This document shows positions 1-7,885 of a DNA stretch of 26,967 bases, piece by piece (within the stretch, counting starts at the first letter, position 1; each line of letters opens with the position of its first letter). Below the pieces are notes generated by a model. It worked only from the letters and a program-made list of their open reading frames with translations, was not told the DNA's origin and ran no database searches. The position numbers and the translations under genes are program-made. The stretch comes from Clostridiales bacterium UBA4706 (lineage in GTDB: Bacteria; Bacillota; Clostridia; Oscillospirales; Oscillospiraceae): NCBI GenBank assembly GCA_002404605.1, contig DHKA01000049.1, forward strand, positions 1 through 26,967, in the 5' to 3' direction.

Positions 1-80
1 CAATTGGCAAGGGAGCATTTAATCCTGCCGCTCGGCTCTCCATCCATCAAAAAAAGTTTTAATGTTTTACTTCTTGGCAT
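1..80 (-). CDS. GIY-YIG nuclease family protein, N-terminal fragment cut by window edge
   Basis: Only the first 26 codons are present; the gene runs off the left edge. The visible start reads MPRSKTLKLFLMDGEPSGRI and continues KCSLAN, which resembles the N-terminus of GIY-YIG/DUF4357-type proteins often encoded next to type III restriction-modification genes in Firmicutes. The ATG at 78-80 is preceded by a strong AAGGAGGG ribosome binding site. It starts 21 bases beyond the stop of the upstream chimeric gene, so the two are probably co-transcribed. The position directly after a restriction-subunit C-terminus fits a leftover restriction-modification island. The nuclease domain itself lies outside the window, so the call rests on the N-terminal signature and the context. 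Confidence 0.6.
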   Translation of the reverse strand, partial: MPRSKTLKLFLMDGEPSGRIKCSLAN

Positions 81-101
81 GGTGCTTCCCTCCTTATCCC
101 G

Positions 102-1586
102 TCACTTTCCAATTAATGCTGCAAACTCCGAATCAAACTCCTTCATGCGGTTTTCCTGATTAAAGAAGTGGAGTCCCCAAATTTTATAGTCATTGTCATC
201 TACGAAAATAGTAGTTGGTACAGCCTCTGCCTTTAACTGGAGCAGGAATTTTTCTTTCCATGCATCCTTTTCGAGGAGTTGTGTACCCTTCGGCTCAATA
301 AAAATCTGGAGCTGCTCAAATCCGTCCATTTTATTCTTTTGCAGGAAGAGAACATAGTCAGGTTCAAAACGCTCGCCGTCCTCAAACGAATAAATGTGGA
401 ATTCACGCTCATTTCTGACAAGAAAAATGCGATCATAAATCTTTCTCAAGTCAGCAACATATCCTCGGAAGTAAGCAACAAAGGCTTTCTCCTCTGATGT
501 GCCGTAGTTATCGGTATATACGAACCAGTCCTCCGCAGAGAGATCAATTTTCCAATCGTTTTTCACAGATGGATCATTTTGCGAGATACCAATTCCACCA
601 TCGTGTGGATCAGTATAATTGACGGTCTTGTTACGGAAGACATCCCTGATGTTTCTTGCCCTAAATGTTTTCGTGCCTCTGTAGGTTTCTTCGATGCCTG
701 AAATAGCTTCGCCGTCGAATTCCTCATCGACGTCCGACGCATCCGTTACAGGGGGGTCCAGAGTGAGCGTGCCGGTGTTTCTCCCGTGAAGGGCGCAGGA
801 AAAAAGAATCTCCCTCGTAACGGCGGCAAAGTACCGGTTTTGGATGTATTCTTCTCCATGGTTTTTCTTGATACCGTCGAACAGTTCCTGCATTTGCCGC
901 ATAGCGGCGTATTCGTGCTTGCACGCGCCTGCGCAATAGCAGGAGCAGGTCAGTGAACGGATCATGCCATCGGAAAACTCGAACTCCACGTCGTACGGCT
1001 TCGTTCCCTCGACGAGCGCGTAGCCCTTCGTACCGTCCAGACAGAGATAACGCACCCGATTCTCCGCGTAATACGAACACCCGCGCCCGGCGGTTGCCGC
1101 ATCGATCCGCATTCCATTCAGGTTGTCCAACGAAAAACCGCTTTCATCCGATCCGGACACGTACTCTGCATCGGGCTTTGGCGGCGCTTTGAACCAGCTT
1201 ACCACCTTTTCGCGCGGAAGCGCAGTGCGGTCGAAGGTCAGAAAATGCGACCCGGCAAGGTAAAACCGCCCGGAAACCGTGGTATCCACCACGGCGATCA
1301 CACGCTTATAATCCGCCAGATCAATGCGGAAGTTGTAATTTACCTCTTCGACGCGCCCGAGCTTTCCTTCAAGTTTTCCGTCTACATATACGATATCGCC
1401 GTATCGGAGATCAAACCGGTCGTTATAATAGGCAAGCGTCATGTTTCTTTGCGGAAAATGCACCCGGACTACCGACCGCCGCGGCAGTCTCTCCTCCGGA
1501 GCAGCGAAAGCCGGTGCCGGTACCGGGGCCGCCTCCGGCTCTTCCTCCGAAGCCGTAAAGCCGATCTTGAATGTCATGTTTTTCAT
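102..1586 (-). CDS. Chimeric SWIM zinc-finger / type III restriction subunit C-terminal protein
   Basis: The 494-residue product has two unrelated halves. Residues 1 to about 280 have an Ala/Pro/Glu-rich start and a SWIM-type zinc finger near residues 213-225 (C-S-C-Y-C-A-G-A-C-K-H). Residues from about 295 to the end match the C-terminal endonuclease region of type III restriction Res subunits: WFVYTDNYGTSEEKAFV, FEPDYVLFL and IEPKG, in the PD-(D/E)XK order. No helicase domain is present. The DNA for the second half (about 102-740) is visibly more AT-rich than the first (about 750-1586). The frame is open through the join, close to a six-G run at 752-757. A second ATG three codons in (1577) is an alternative start, because the AAGGAAGG site abuts the first ATG. 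The product could be a true fusion, a relic of recombination, or an assembly join. Confidence 0.7.
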   Translation of the reverse strand: MKNMTFKIGFTASEEEPEAAPVPAPAFAAPEERLPRRSVVRVHFPQRNMTLAYYNDRFDLRYGDIVYVDGKLEGKLGRVEEVNYNFRIDLADYKRVIAVVDTTVSGRFYLAGSHFLTFDRTALPREKVVSWFKAPPKPDAEYVSGSDESGFSLDNLNGMRIDAATAGRGCSYYAENRVRYLCLDGTKGYALVEGTKPYDVEFEFSDGMIRSLTCSCYCAGACKHEYAAMRQMQELFDGIKKNHGEEYIQNRYFAAVTREILFSCALHGRNTGTLTLDPPVTDASDVDEEFDGEAISGIEETYRGTKTFRARNIRDVFRNKTVNYTDPHDGGIGISQNDPSVKNDWKIDLSAEDWFVYTDNYGTSEEKAFVAYFRGYVADLRKIYDRIFLVRNEREFHIYSFEDGERFEPDYVLFLQKNKMDGFEQLQIFIEPKGTQLLEKDAWKEKFLLQLKAEAVPTTIFVDDNDYKIWGLHFFNQENRMKEFDSEFAALIGK

Positions 1587-1648
1587 CCTTCCTTTTCTAT
1601 CTCATTTTATTGTTTCTTTCTGGTATCATCCTATTGCATGGTGTGTCC

Positions 1649-1677
1649 TATAAAACGGACTCCCGCAAAAATGTAAA
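1649..1677 (-). promoter_or_regulatory. Predicted promoter of the SWIM/Res chimera
   Basis: On the - strand TTTACA (1677-1672) and TTTATA (1654-1649) are 17 bp apart. The promoter lies back to back with the + strand promoter of the XRE operon, the two -35 boxes being 6 bp apart. Confidence 0.45.
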
Positions 1678-1683
1678 ATATAC

Positions 1684-1711
1684 TTGACATTTTGTTTCGC
1701 CGTGCTATACT
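1684..1711 (+). promoter_or_regulatory. Sigma-A promoter of the XRE regulator operon
   Basis: TTGACA (1684-1689) and TATACT (1706-1711) are separated by 16 bp. The predicted start of transcription falls at or next to the palindrome at 1719-1734. Confidence 0.75.
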
Positions 1712-1718
1712 GCTCAAT

Positions 1719-1734
1719 GTAAAGCAGGCTTTAC
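1719..1734. promoter_or_regulatory. Perfect inverted repeat, probable autoregulatory operator
   Basis: GTAAAGC-AG-GCTTTAC is a perfect 7-bp inverted repeat with a 2-bp centre. It lies at the predicted transcription start between the -10 box and the ribosome binding site of the XRE gene. This is where a small XRE repressor would be expected to bind for autoregulation. Binding is inferred. Confidence 0.6.
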
Positions 1735-1755
1735 TTTTTGCGTTGAGGTGACCCG

Positions 1756-1959
1756 ATGAAGAACCGTATTGAAGAGAAGCGGAAAGCGCAGGGCATGACG
1801 CAGCAGCAGCTTGCGGCGCTGCTCGGCGTTTCGCGCCAGACGATCATTTCGCTGGAGAGCGGAAAGTACAACCCCTCGATATTACTGGCGCACAGGATCG
1901 CGCAGACGTTTGGGGTGCACATTGAGGACATTTTCTTATTTGAGGAGGATAACACATGA
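1756..1959 (+). CDS. Small XRE-family (YozG-like) transcriptional regulator
   Basis: The 67-residue protein is almost entirely a Cro/C1-type helix-turn-helix domain (residues 4-58). The turn and recognition helices read TQQQLAALLGVSRQTIISLE, followed by the SGKYNPS segment typical of this short repressor group. The ATG has a GAGGTG site 6 bases upstream. The stop overlaps the start of the next gene (ATGA at 1956-1959), so the two are translationally coupled. In Firmicutes such repressors commonly head operons of a small membrane protein and an ABC transporter and respond to envelope or antimicrobial stress. That role is family knowledge, not shown here. It probably binds the palindrome at 1719-1734 and represses its own operon. 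Confidence 0.85.
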   Translation: MKNRIEEKRKAQGMTQQQLAALLGVSRQTIISLESGKYNPSILLAHRIAQTFGVHIEDIFLFEEDNT

Positions 1960-2369
1960 AGCTCAAGGAGCAAAAGAAGCTCGGTATTTTATATCTCGTT
2001 CTCGGCGCGGTGCTGTTTCTCATCGGACTGCTGACGGACGCCGGCGAAAAATTGAACTGGCTTTCCTTGTTCGGCAGTGCCATTGCCGTTGTCGGCGCGG
2101 CGCGGCTGCTGCGCGTGTACCGGCTCACCCACGACCCGGACAAAGCGGCAGACTACGACGCCTCGCTGAAGGACGAGCGCACGTCGTATGTGGCAAACAA
2201 GGCGCGTTCTATGGCGCTTTACATCTGCATTTATGTGCAGTTCGCCACAGCTCTCGCCGCTATTTTGATCTTTAAACAAACGCTGATCGGACAGGTGCTC
2301 TGCGCGCTCACGTGCGTGCAGTCGCACGTCTATACCGGCTGTTTCTGGTACTACAACCGTAAATACTGA
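1956..2369 (+). CDS. Small four-helix integral membrane protein of unknown function
   Basis: The 137-residue protein has two hydrophobic hairpins: segments near residues 8-27, 35-52, 88-108 and 110-130, with a charged loop (about 55-85) containing the acidic-basic motif KDERTSYVANKA. This layout resembles small membrane proteins of the DUF2178 type found between an XRE regulator and an ABC transporter in Firmicutes, but I cannot assign the family firmly. It overlaps the upstream regulator by 4 bases and lies 11 bases ahead of the broken ABC ATPase gene. It seems intact although its operon partner is decayed. It may be a sensor or accessory subunit, but no function can be stated. Confidence 0.7.
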   Translation: MKLKEQKKLGILYLVLGAVLFLIGLLTDAGEKLNWLSLFGSAIAVVGAARLLRVYRLTHDPDKAADYDASLKDERTSYVANKARSMALYICIYVQFATALAAILIFKQTLIGQVLCALTCVQSHVYTGCFWYYNRKY

Positions 2370-2380
2370 AAGGAGATACC

Positions 2381-3010
2381 ATGAACGCATTGGAAATCAA
2401 GGATCTATCCAAATCCTTCGGCAGCTTTTCGCTGCAAAATCTGTCGCTGACCGTGCCGATGGGCTCGGCGCTCGGTCTCATCAGCGAAAACGGCGCGGGC
2501 AAGTCCACGACGATCTCACTCATTCTCGGGCAGCTTCGGCGCAATAGCGGAGAGATCCGCATTCTCGGATAGAACACAGACGGCGACAACGTCTCCGTCC
2601 GCGAGGCCATCGGCGTTGTATTTGACGAGAGCTGCTTCCCGGACGGGCTGAACGCCCGGCAGGTGGATAAAGTGGAACGCTTCCTCTATAAAAACTGGGA
2701 CAGCGGCACATTTTATGAGCATATCCGGCGCTTTGATCTGCCGGAAACGAAGCCATTCAAGGAATATTCCCGCGGAATGAAAATGAAGCTCGTGCTTGCC
2801 GTGGCGCTCTCGCACAAAGCAAAGCTCCTGCTGCTCGACGAGGCGACCGGCGGGCTTGACCCGCTCGCCCGCGACGAGCTGATCGGAGAGTTCTCCCGCT
2901 TTATCTCAGACGGCGAGCACGCAATACTTCTCTCCTCGCATATCGTGAGCGATATAGAAAAGCTCTGCGACCGCATGGCGTTTCTGCTGCTGTCCGGTCT
3001 TTTCGCATAA
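2381..3010 (+). pseudogene. Broken ABC transporter ATP-binding gene (in-frame amber, C-terminal loss)
   Basis: The reading frame encodes an ABC-2/YtrB-type ATPase. It has an N-terminal strand with a Walker A-like ENGAGKST (about residues 36-43), Walker B LLLLDEATGGLDP and an SRGMKMKL signature, and a SSHI H-loop. TAG at 2570-2572 interrupts the frame after residue 63, and coding resumes in the same frame without indels. The first Walker A glycine appears replaced by Ser (SENGAGKST). The 3' end is also abnormal: after CDRMAFL the frame ends within six residues, where relatives continue for some 70 residues. The permease gene expected next is missing. The ribosome binding site (AAGGAG at 2370-2375) is intact. 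The most likely state is a decayed operon. Confidence 0.85.
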
Positions 3011-3031
3011 GACAAACGGACGCATCTGTTG

Positions 3032-3060
3032 TTGAATTTTCCGCGCTGCTCCTGTATGAT
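3032..3060 (+). promoter_or_regulatory. Predicted sigma-A promoter of cardiolipin synthase
   Basis: TTGAAT (3032-3037) and TATGAT (3055-3060) are 17 bp apart, between the ABC pseudogene and cls. The promoter gives cls a leader of about 30 bases. Confidence 0.7.
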
Positions 3061-3095
3061 AGAGTAAAGAAATTTATCCTTCCGCGGAGAAGCCC

Positions 3096-4628
3096 ATGAA
3101 GAACTTTTTCAAAGTCGTATTTTCCCGCGCGGTGTTCACCGGCGCATTCATTGCGCTGCAGTTTGCCGCCATCTACCTTGCCATTACCCGGTTCAACGAG
3201 CACTTCGCTCTCTTTTACGGCATCTGCCTTGTGCTCTCCGCCGTCGTTGTGGTCTGTATCGTCAGCCGGGACGGAAACCCCGCATATAAGATCGCATGGA
3301 TCATCCCGATCCTCGGTCTGCCGGTGTTCGGCGTACTGCTCTATCTCGTATTTGGGAAAAACCAGCTCTCGCCGAAGGAAAAGGCGCGGATGTCGTCCGT
3401 GGCCGAGCAGTACGAAAAGGCGATGCGCAGCGTTCCGGCGGCGGAGCCGGCGCTATCTGAGCACACAGACGCGAAGCGCGTTTCCGACTATCTGCACCGC
3501 ATCGCCGATACGCCGGTATTCACGCACACGGAAACAACGTATCTTCCGGTCGGCGAGGCATATCTGGAAGCGCTTCTGGCAGAGCTGGAAAAAGCGGAAA
3601 AATTCATTTTCATGGAGTACTACATCATTGCGCCCGGCCAGATGTGGGACGCCATCCATGAGGTGCTGCGCCGCAAGGCAGAGAACGGCGTGGACGTGCG
3701 CGTGATGTACGACGATTTCGGTTGCATGTACAAGCTGCCGGAAGGCTATGAGGACACACTCGAAGCCGAGGGCATCCGCTGCTGCGTATTCAACCGGTTT
3801 ATCCCCATTCTCTCGCCGCGGTTCAACAACCGCGACCACCGCAAAATCTGCGTGATTGACGGGAATGTCGGCTTTACGGGCGGGATCAACTTCTCCGACG
3901 CTTATATCAACGTGGTGCAGCGCTGCGGCCACTGGCTCGATGCTGGCGTCATGCTGCGCGGCGGGGGTGTGTACGCTCTCACCGCAATGTTTCTCTCCAT
4001 GTGGGACTACACCCGCGGCGTGACGGAGGATTTCACCCGGTACGCGCCGGACGCGGCGCTCTGCGAGAGCATCGCCGCCCCCGGCTGGGTGCAGCCGTTC
4101 GGCGACACGCCGCTCGACAATGAGCCGGTCGGCGAAACGGTGTACATGCATCTCATCAACCGCGCCAAGGACTACGTGTACATCAACACCCCCTATCTCA
4201 TCATCGATAACGAGATGATCACCGCGCTGACTGCCGCGGCCAAGTCCGGCGTGGATGTTCGCATCGTCACCCCCGCGATCAGCGACAGCGCTCTCGTACA
4301 CGAAATGACCCGCTCCTACTACGAAACGCTTATTCTCGCCGGCGTGAAGATCTATGAGTACACCCCCGGCATGGTGCACGCAAAAACCTTCATCGCGGAC
4401 GACCGCAGCGCTGTGGTCGGGACGATCAATCTCGATTACCGCAGCCTGTATCTCCACTTTGAGTGCGGCGTGTGGATGTATGAGACTCCGGCCATTGCCG
4501 ACATGAAGGCGGAGTACCTTGCCGAGCTTGAAAAGAGCGTTCCCATCACGGAGGAACGGTGTTTGCAGCAGCGCCGCGGGCGGCGGCTGATCCGCGCCGT
4601 GCTGCGCACGCTCGCGCCGCTGTTTTAA
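3096..4628 (+). CDS. cls: Cardiolipin synthase (phospholipase D family)
   Basis: The 510-residue membrane enzyme condenses two phosphatidylglycerol molecules to cardiolipin and glycerol at the cytoplasmic membrane. Two hydrophobic segments occupy about residues 10-30 and 37-80, including the PLDc_N segment ending WIIPILGLPVFGVLLYLVFG. Two HKD catalytic motifs follow: HRKICVID near residue 247 and HAKTFIAD near residue 430, each with the downstream G-G/T-N pattern (FTGGINFSD and VGTINLDYRS). Length and arrangement are those of standard Firmicutes Cls. GGAGA precedes the ATG by 7 bases. It is a single-gene unit with its own promoter at 3032-3060 and a terminator at 4647-4680. Confidence 0.93.
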   Translation: MKNFFKVVFSRAVFTGAFIALQFAAIYLAITRFNEHFALFYGICLVLSAVVVVCIVSRDGNPAYKIAWIIPILGLPVFGVLLYLVFGKNQLSPKEKARMSSVAEQYEKAMRSVPAAEPALSEHTDAKRVSDYLHRIADTPVFTHTETTYLPVGEAYLEALLAELEKAEKFIFMEYYIIAPGQMWDAIHEVLRRKAENGVDVRVMYDDFGCMYKLPEGYEDTLEAEGIRCCVFNRFIPILSPRFNNRDHRKICVIDGNVGFTGGINFSDAYINVVQRCGHWLDAGVMLRGGGVYALTAMFLSMWDYTRGVTEDFTRYAPDAALCESIAAPGWVQPFGDTPLDNEPVGETVYMHLINRAKDYVYINTPYLIIDNEMITALTAAAKSGVDVRIVTPAISDSALVHEMTRSYYETLILAGVKIYEYTPGMVHAKTFIADDRSAVVGTINLDYRSLYLHFECGVWMYETPAIADMKAEYLAELEKSVPITEERCLQQRRGRRLIRAVLRTLAPLF

Positions 4629-4646
4629 AAGAATTGCTTCCGATTT

Positions 4647-4680
4647 ATCCGGCTGTCCGACGGGCAACCGGATTCTTTTT
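4647..4680 (+). terminator. Intrinsic terminator after cls
   Basis: ATCCGG (4647-4652) pairs with CCGGAT (4668-4673), with partial pairing inside the loop. TTCTTTTT follows. Confidence 0.65.
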
Positions 4681-4698
4681 ATTCTGTGAAAATCGCTC

Positions 4699-4727
4699 TT
4701 GCAATGCGTGCTGTCGGTTGGTATACT
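4699..4727 (+). promoter_or_regulatory. Predicted promoter of the EamA exporter gene
   Basis: TTGCAA (4699-4704) and TATACT (4722-4727) are separated by 17 bp, 43 bases ahead of the start codon. Confidence 0.7.
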
Positions 4728-4770
4728 GACTTGTCCGAAAATAGAAACGGGAAAGGAATAAGCGTTTATC

Positions 4771-5691
4771 ATGTGGTTCTGGTTCGCACTCATTGCTCTT
4801 CTCTGTTGGAGCGGCTCCGATCTTTTCTCCAAGATCGGCTGTCAGGACGGCAGCGACAAATACAGCCATCTCAAAATGGTCATGGCCGTCGGCCTCGTTA
4901 TGGGTCTGCACGCCGCCTATGAGGTCTTCATCGGGAAGGTCGGCATCACGTGGGAGATCATTCTCATGTATCTCCCCGTCTCGATGCTCTACATTCTCTC
5001 CATGGCCATCGGGTACGTTGGTCTCCGGTACATAGAGCTTTCCATCTCCTCCCCGATCTGCAACAGCTCCGGCGCTCTTGTGGCCGTGCTCACGCTCATC
5101 ACCGTCGGCGTCGGCGACGATCTGCCGCCCCTCGCACTCGTGGCCGTGGCGCTCGTATGCATCGGCGTGATCGCGCTCGGCATCACGGAGTCCAACGAGG
5201 ATGAGGAGCTGCGCCGCGCCCGGCAGGACGAGTCCAACCGGCATTACGCCAAAAGCTGGCTCGCCATCGCGCTGCCGGTGATCTACTGCCTGCTCGACGC
5301 GCTCGGCACCTTTGCCGACAGCCGCGTGCTCGAAAAGCTCGGCGAAGAGCTGGCAGACGCCTGCAACGTTGCCTATGAACTCACCTTCCTCATGATGGGC
5401 ATCGCGTGCGCGGTCTATGTCCTCGGCATCAAGAAGCAGCGTCTCATCCCCAAGCAGGAGGGGCCGAAGTATCTCGGCGCCGTGTGCGAGACGATCGGCC
5501 AGTTCTTCTATATCTACGCGCTGGCCGACACCGAGCATGTTGCCTTCGCCGCGCCGATCATCTCGTCCTACTGCGTGGCGAGCGTCATCTGGGGGCGCAT
5601 CTTCCTCAAAGAAAAGCTCTCCAAAAAGCACTACGCCTGCATCGCGCTCGTCGTGGCAGGCATCGTCATCATGGGTATTCTTGATATTTAA
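4771..5691 (+). CDS. EamA/DMT-superfamily membrane transporter
   Basis: The 306-residue polytopic protein starts MWFWFALIALLCWSGSDLFS, a typical EamA first helix. It shows about ten hydrophobic segments arranged as two five-helix halves, split by a charged cytoplasmic stretch near residues 140-165 (ESNEDEELRRARQDESNRHY). The last helices contain the AAPIISSYCVASVIWGRIFLKEKLS pattern, close to the EamA signature where glycine/glutamate residues precede the final helix. The superfamily exports small metabolites such as amino acids or nucleosides; the substrate cannot be read from sequence. The likely ribosome binding site (AAAGGA) lies about 13 bases upstream, which is rather far. It is monocistronic, with a promoter at 4699-4727 and a terminator at 5707-5746. 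Confidence 0.85.
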   Translation: MWFWFALIALLCWSGSDLFSKIGCQDGSDKYSHLKMVMAVGLVMGLHAAYEVFIGKVGITWEIILMYLPVSMLYILSMAIGYVGLRYIELSISSPICNSSGALVAVLTLITVGVGDDLPPLALVAVALVCIGVIALGITESNEDEELRRARQDESNRHYAKSWLAIALPVIYCLLDALGTFADSRVLEKLGEELADACNVAYELTFLMMGIACAVYVLGIKKQRLIPKQEGPKYLGAVCETIGQFFYIYALADTEHVAFAAPIISSYCVASVIWGRIFLKEKLSKKHYACIALVVAGIVIMGILDI

Positions 5692-5706
5692 TCCCCTCGC
5701 TTTGAT

Positions 5707-5746
5707 AAACAATGCCGGAACGGATTCGTCCCGGCATTGTTTTTTT
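5707..5746 (+). terminator. Strong intrinsic terminator after the EamA gene
   Basis: The arms AAACAATGCCGG (5707-5718) and CCGGCATTGTTT (5731-5742) form a perfect 12-bp stem with a 12-base loop, and the T run continues to 5746. Confidence 0.9.
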
Positions 5747-5760
5747 GTGAAAAACGTCAG

Positions 5761-5788
5761 TTGCTTTGTCCATTTAAAGTGCTATAAT
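5761..5788 (+). promoter_or_regulatory. Predicted promoter of the TrpXYZ-like ABC operon
   Basis: TTGCTT (5761-5766) and consensus TATAAT (5783-5788) are 16 bp apart. The leader of about 45 bases is too short for a T-box or other large riboswitch. Confidence 0.7.
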
Positions 5789-5839
5789 GCGAAGCATAAG
5801 AGAAAGGCGATCGGCCTTATATAAAAGGAGTCAAACACC

Positions 5840-6838
5840 ATGAAAAAAGCACTTGTCCTTCTTCTCGCGCTGGCGATGGTACTCTCCCTCGCCGCCTGCG
5901 GAAGCGCACCGGCTGCCACGCCCGCCGAAGAACCCGCTGCCGCGCCCACCGCGGTGGAAGGTGAAGTTTATACCGTCGGCATCTGCCAGCTCGTGCAGCA
6001 TGTCGCGCTCGACGCCGCCACGCAGGGCTTCAAGGATGCGCTGACCGAAGCTCTCGGCGATAAGGTCCAATTTGTGGAGCAGAACGCCGCCAACGACATT
6101 CCGACCTGCGCCACGATCGTCAACGGCTTTGTTTCCGACGGCGTGGATCTCATTCTTGCGAACGCCACCCCGGCGCTGCAGGCCGCCGTCGCTGCAACGG
6201 ACTCCATCCCCATCCTCGGCACCGCGGTCACCGAATACGGCGTCGCGCTGGATATCAAAGACTTTAACGGCACCGTGGGCGGCAACGTCTCCGGTACGTC
6301 CGATCTCGCCCCGCTCGATCAGCAGGCCGCGATGATCCTGGAGCTCTTTCCGGACGCGAAGAAGGTCGGCATTCTCTACTGCTCCGCCGAGCCGAACTCC
6401 GTATATCAGTCCGACGTAGTGAAAGCCGAGCTTGAAAAGTCCGGCGTCGCCGTTTCGGTGTACACCTTTGCCGACTCCAACGATGTTGCCGCCGTGACCG
6501 CGACCGCATGCGATGAAAACGACGTGCTCTACATTCCGACCGACAACACCGCCGCGAGCTGCACCGAGGCCATCAACAACGTGGCTGAGCCCGCCGGTGT
6601 GCCCATCATCGCCGGTGAAGAGGGCATCTGCTCCGGCTGCGGCGTCGCCACTCTCTCGATCAGCTACTACGATCTCGGCGTCACGACCGGCAAGATGGCC
6701 GCAAAGATCCTGACGGGTGAATCGAATATCTCCGAAATGCCCATCGAGTACTACCCCGATCCCGTGAAGAAGTACAATCCCACGATCTGCAAGGCGCTCG
6801 GCATCACGGTTCCGGAGGATTACGTCGCGATCGGCTGA
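5840..6838 (+). CDS. ABC transporter substrate-binding lipoprotein (TrpX-like)
   Basis: The 332-residue secreted lipoprotein captures the substrate outside the membrane for the permease and ATPase encoded next. The signal peptide (MKKALVLLLALAMVLSLAAC) ends in the lipobox LAAC with Cys20 as lipid anchor. A short Ala/Pro/Glu linker follows, then the periplasmic-binding fold of the ABC_sub_bind family, with VYTVGICQLVQHVALDAATQGFKDAL at the N-lobe start and GVPIIAGEEG and SISYYDLGVTTGKMAAKIL in the C-lobe. Relatives in streptococci (TrpX) are linked to tryptophan uptake, but many clostridial members have unknown ligands. No T-box lies upstream, so tryptophan is not supported by the leader. AAGGAG stands 9 bases before the ATG. 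Confidence 0.88.
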   Translation: MKKALVLLLALAMVLSLAACGSAPAATPAEEPAAAPTAVEGEVYTVGICQLVQHVALDAATQGFKDALTEALGDKVQFVEQNAANDIPTCATIVNGFVSDGVDLILANATPALQAAVAATDSIPILGTAVTEYGVALDIKDFNGTVGGNVSGTSDLAPLDQQAAMILELFPDAKKVGILYCSAEPNSVYQSDVVKAELEKSGVAVSVYTFADSNDVAAVTATACDENDVLYIPTDNTAASCTEAINNVAEPAGVPIIAGEEGICSGCGVATLSISYYDLGVTTGKMAAKILTGESNISEMPIEYYPDPVKKYNPTICKALGITVPEDYVAIG

Positions 6839-6901
6839 TCTTCGATGATATTAAGAAATAGAGCGGCAGATCGCCGCGAAACATAAAGGACGGACAAAAC
6901 C

Positions 6902-7885
6902 ATGGGTGCTTACTTCGCTTCCTTGAATTTTGCCAGTCTGCCCGCAAGAATGCCCTCCGCCATCGCGCAGGGCATTCTTTGGGGTTTGATGGCATTGGGC
7001 GTATACATTACCTTCCGGCTGCTGGACGTGGCCGATCTGAGCGTGGACGGCAGCTTTGCGACCGGCGGCGCCGTTACCGTTATGCTGATCATTGCCGGGT
7101 GGCCCGCGTGGGCGGCGCTGCTCGCAGCGCTGCTCGTCGGCGTACTGGCCGGGCTCTGCACGGGGCTGCTGCATACAAAACTCGGTATCCCCGCCATTCT
7201 CGCCGGTATCCTCACGCAGTTCGCGCTCTATTCCGTAAATCTGCGCATCATGGGCATGAAGGCGAACCAGACGGCAAGCCTCAAGACCTACGGCATGTTC
7301 TGGGAAACCGGCGGCAAGGGTTTCCTCGTCTCTTCGCGCTATGTGCCGCAGGCGATCGGTGTCGGCTTTCTGCTCGCAGCGGTGCTCATTGCGCTGCTCT
7401 ACTGGTACTTCGGCACCGAGCAGGGCTCTGCGCTGCGCGCGACCGGCTCCAACCCCGCCATGAGCCGCGCGCAGGGCATCAACATTGACCGGATGAAGGT
7501 CATCGGACTTGCGCTCTCGAATGGCGTTGTGGCGCTCTCCGGCGGGCTGATGACGCAGTTCCAGGGCACGGCGGATGTCAACATGGGCCGCGGCGCGATC
7601 GTCATCGGCCTTGCCTCCATCGTCATCGGCGAGGTATTCTGCGAGGCGATCTTCAAAAAAGGCTGCAACTTTTCCGTGAAGCTGCTCTTCATCGTGCTCG
7701 GCGGCGTGCTTTACTACATGGTCATGACGCTCATTCTCTGGCTGCGTCTCGACCCGAACGATCTCAAACTCTTCACGGCGCTGATCGTGGCGCTGTTCCT
7801 CGCGGTGCCATATCTGCAAAAGCAGTCCAAAAGCTCGTTCAGCCGGGCAAAAAAGCGCGGACAGAAGGAGGCGATTGGACAATGA
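6902..7885 (+). CDS. ABC transporter permease (TrpY-like, BPD_transp_2 family)
   Basis: The 327-residue integral membrane protein forms the channel of the three-gene importer. About eight to nine hydrophobic segments are visible. The region GILWGLMALGVYITFRLLDV followed by ADLSVDGSFATGGAV is diagnostic of the permeases that pair with ABC_sub_bind proteins. The cytoplasmic loop ALRATGSNPAMSRAQGINIDRMK (about residues 177-200) is the equivalent of the ATPase-docking loop of branched-chain-type permeases. It follows the binding-protein gene by 63 bases, with AAAGGA about 11 bases upstream of the ATG. Its stop overlaps the ATPase start (ATGA), indicating translational coupling. The substrate is unknown. 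Confidence 0.9.
   Translation: MGAYFASLNFASLPARMPSAIAQGILWGLMALGVYITFRLLDVADLSVDGSFATGGAVTVMLIIAGWPAWAALLAALLVGVLAGLCTGLLHTKLGIPAILAGILTQFALYSVNLRIMGMKANQTASLKTYGMFWETGGKGFLVSSRYVPQAIGVGFLLAAVLIALLYWYFGTEQGSALRATGSNPAMSRAQGINIDRMKVIGLALSNGVVALSGGLMTQFQGTADVNMGRGAIVIGLASIVIGEVFCEAIFKKGCNFSVKLLFIVLGGVLYYMVMTLILWLRLDPNDLKLFTALIVALFLAVPYLQKQSKSSFSRAKKRGQKEAIGQ

Noticed and set aside
2570..2572. Possible amber recoding or read-through in the ABC ATPase gene
   Set aside because: The gene also lacks its C-terminus and the permease, and no recoding machinery or context is visible, so decay is simpler.
3453..4832. Long open frame on the - strand opposite cls
   Set aside because: It is an antisense shadow that also crosses the cls terminator and the next promoter.
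5746..5839. T-box or tryptophan riboswitch ahead of the TrpX-like gene
   Set aside because: The leader is only about 45 bases and has no specifier stem, T-box sequence or antiterminator.
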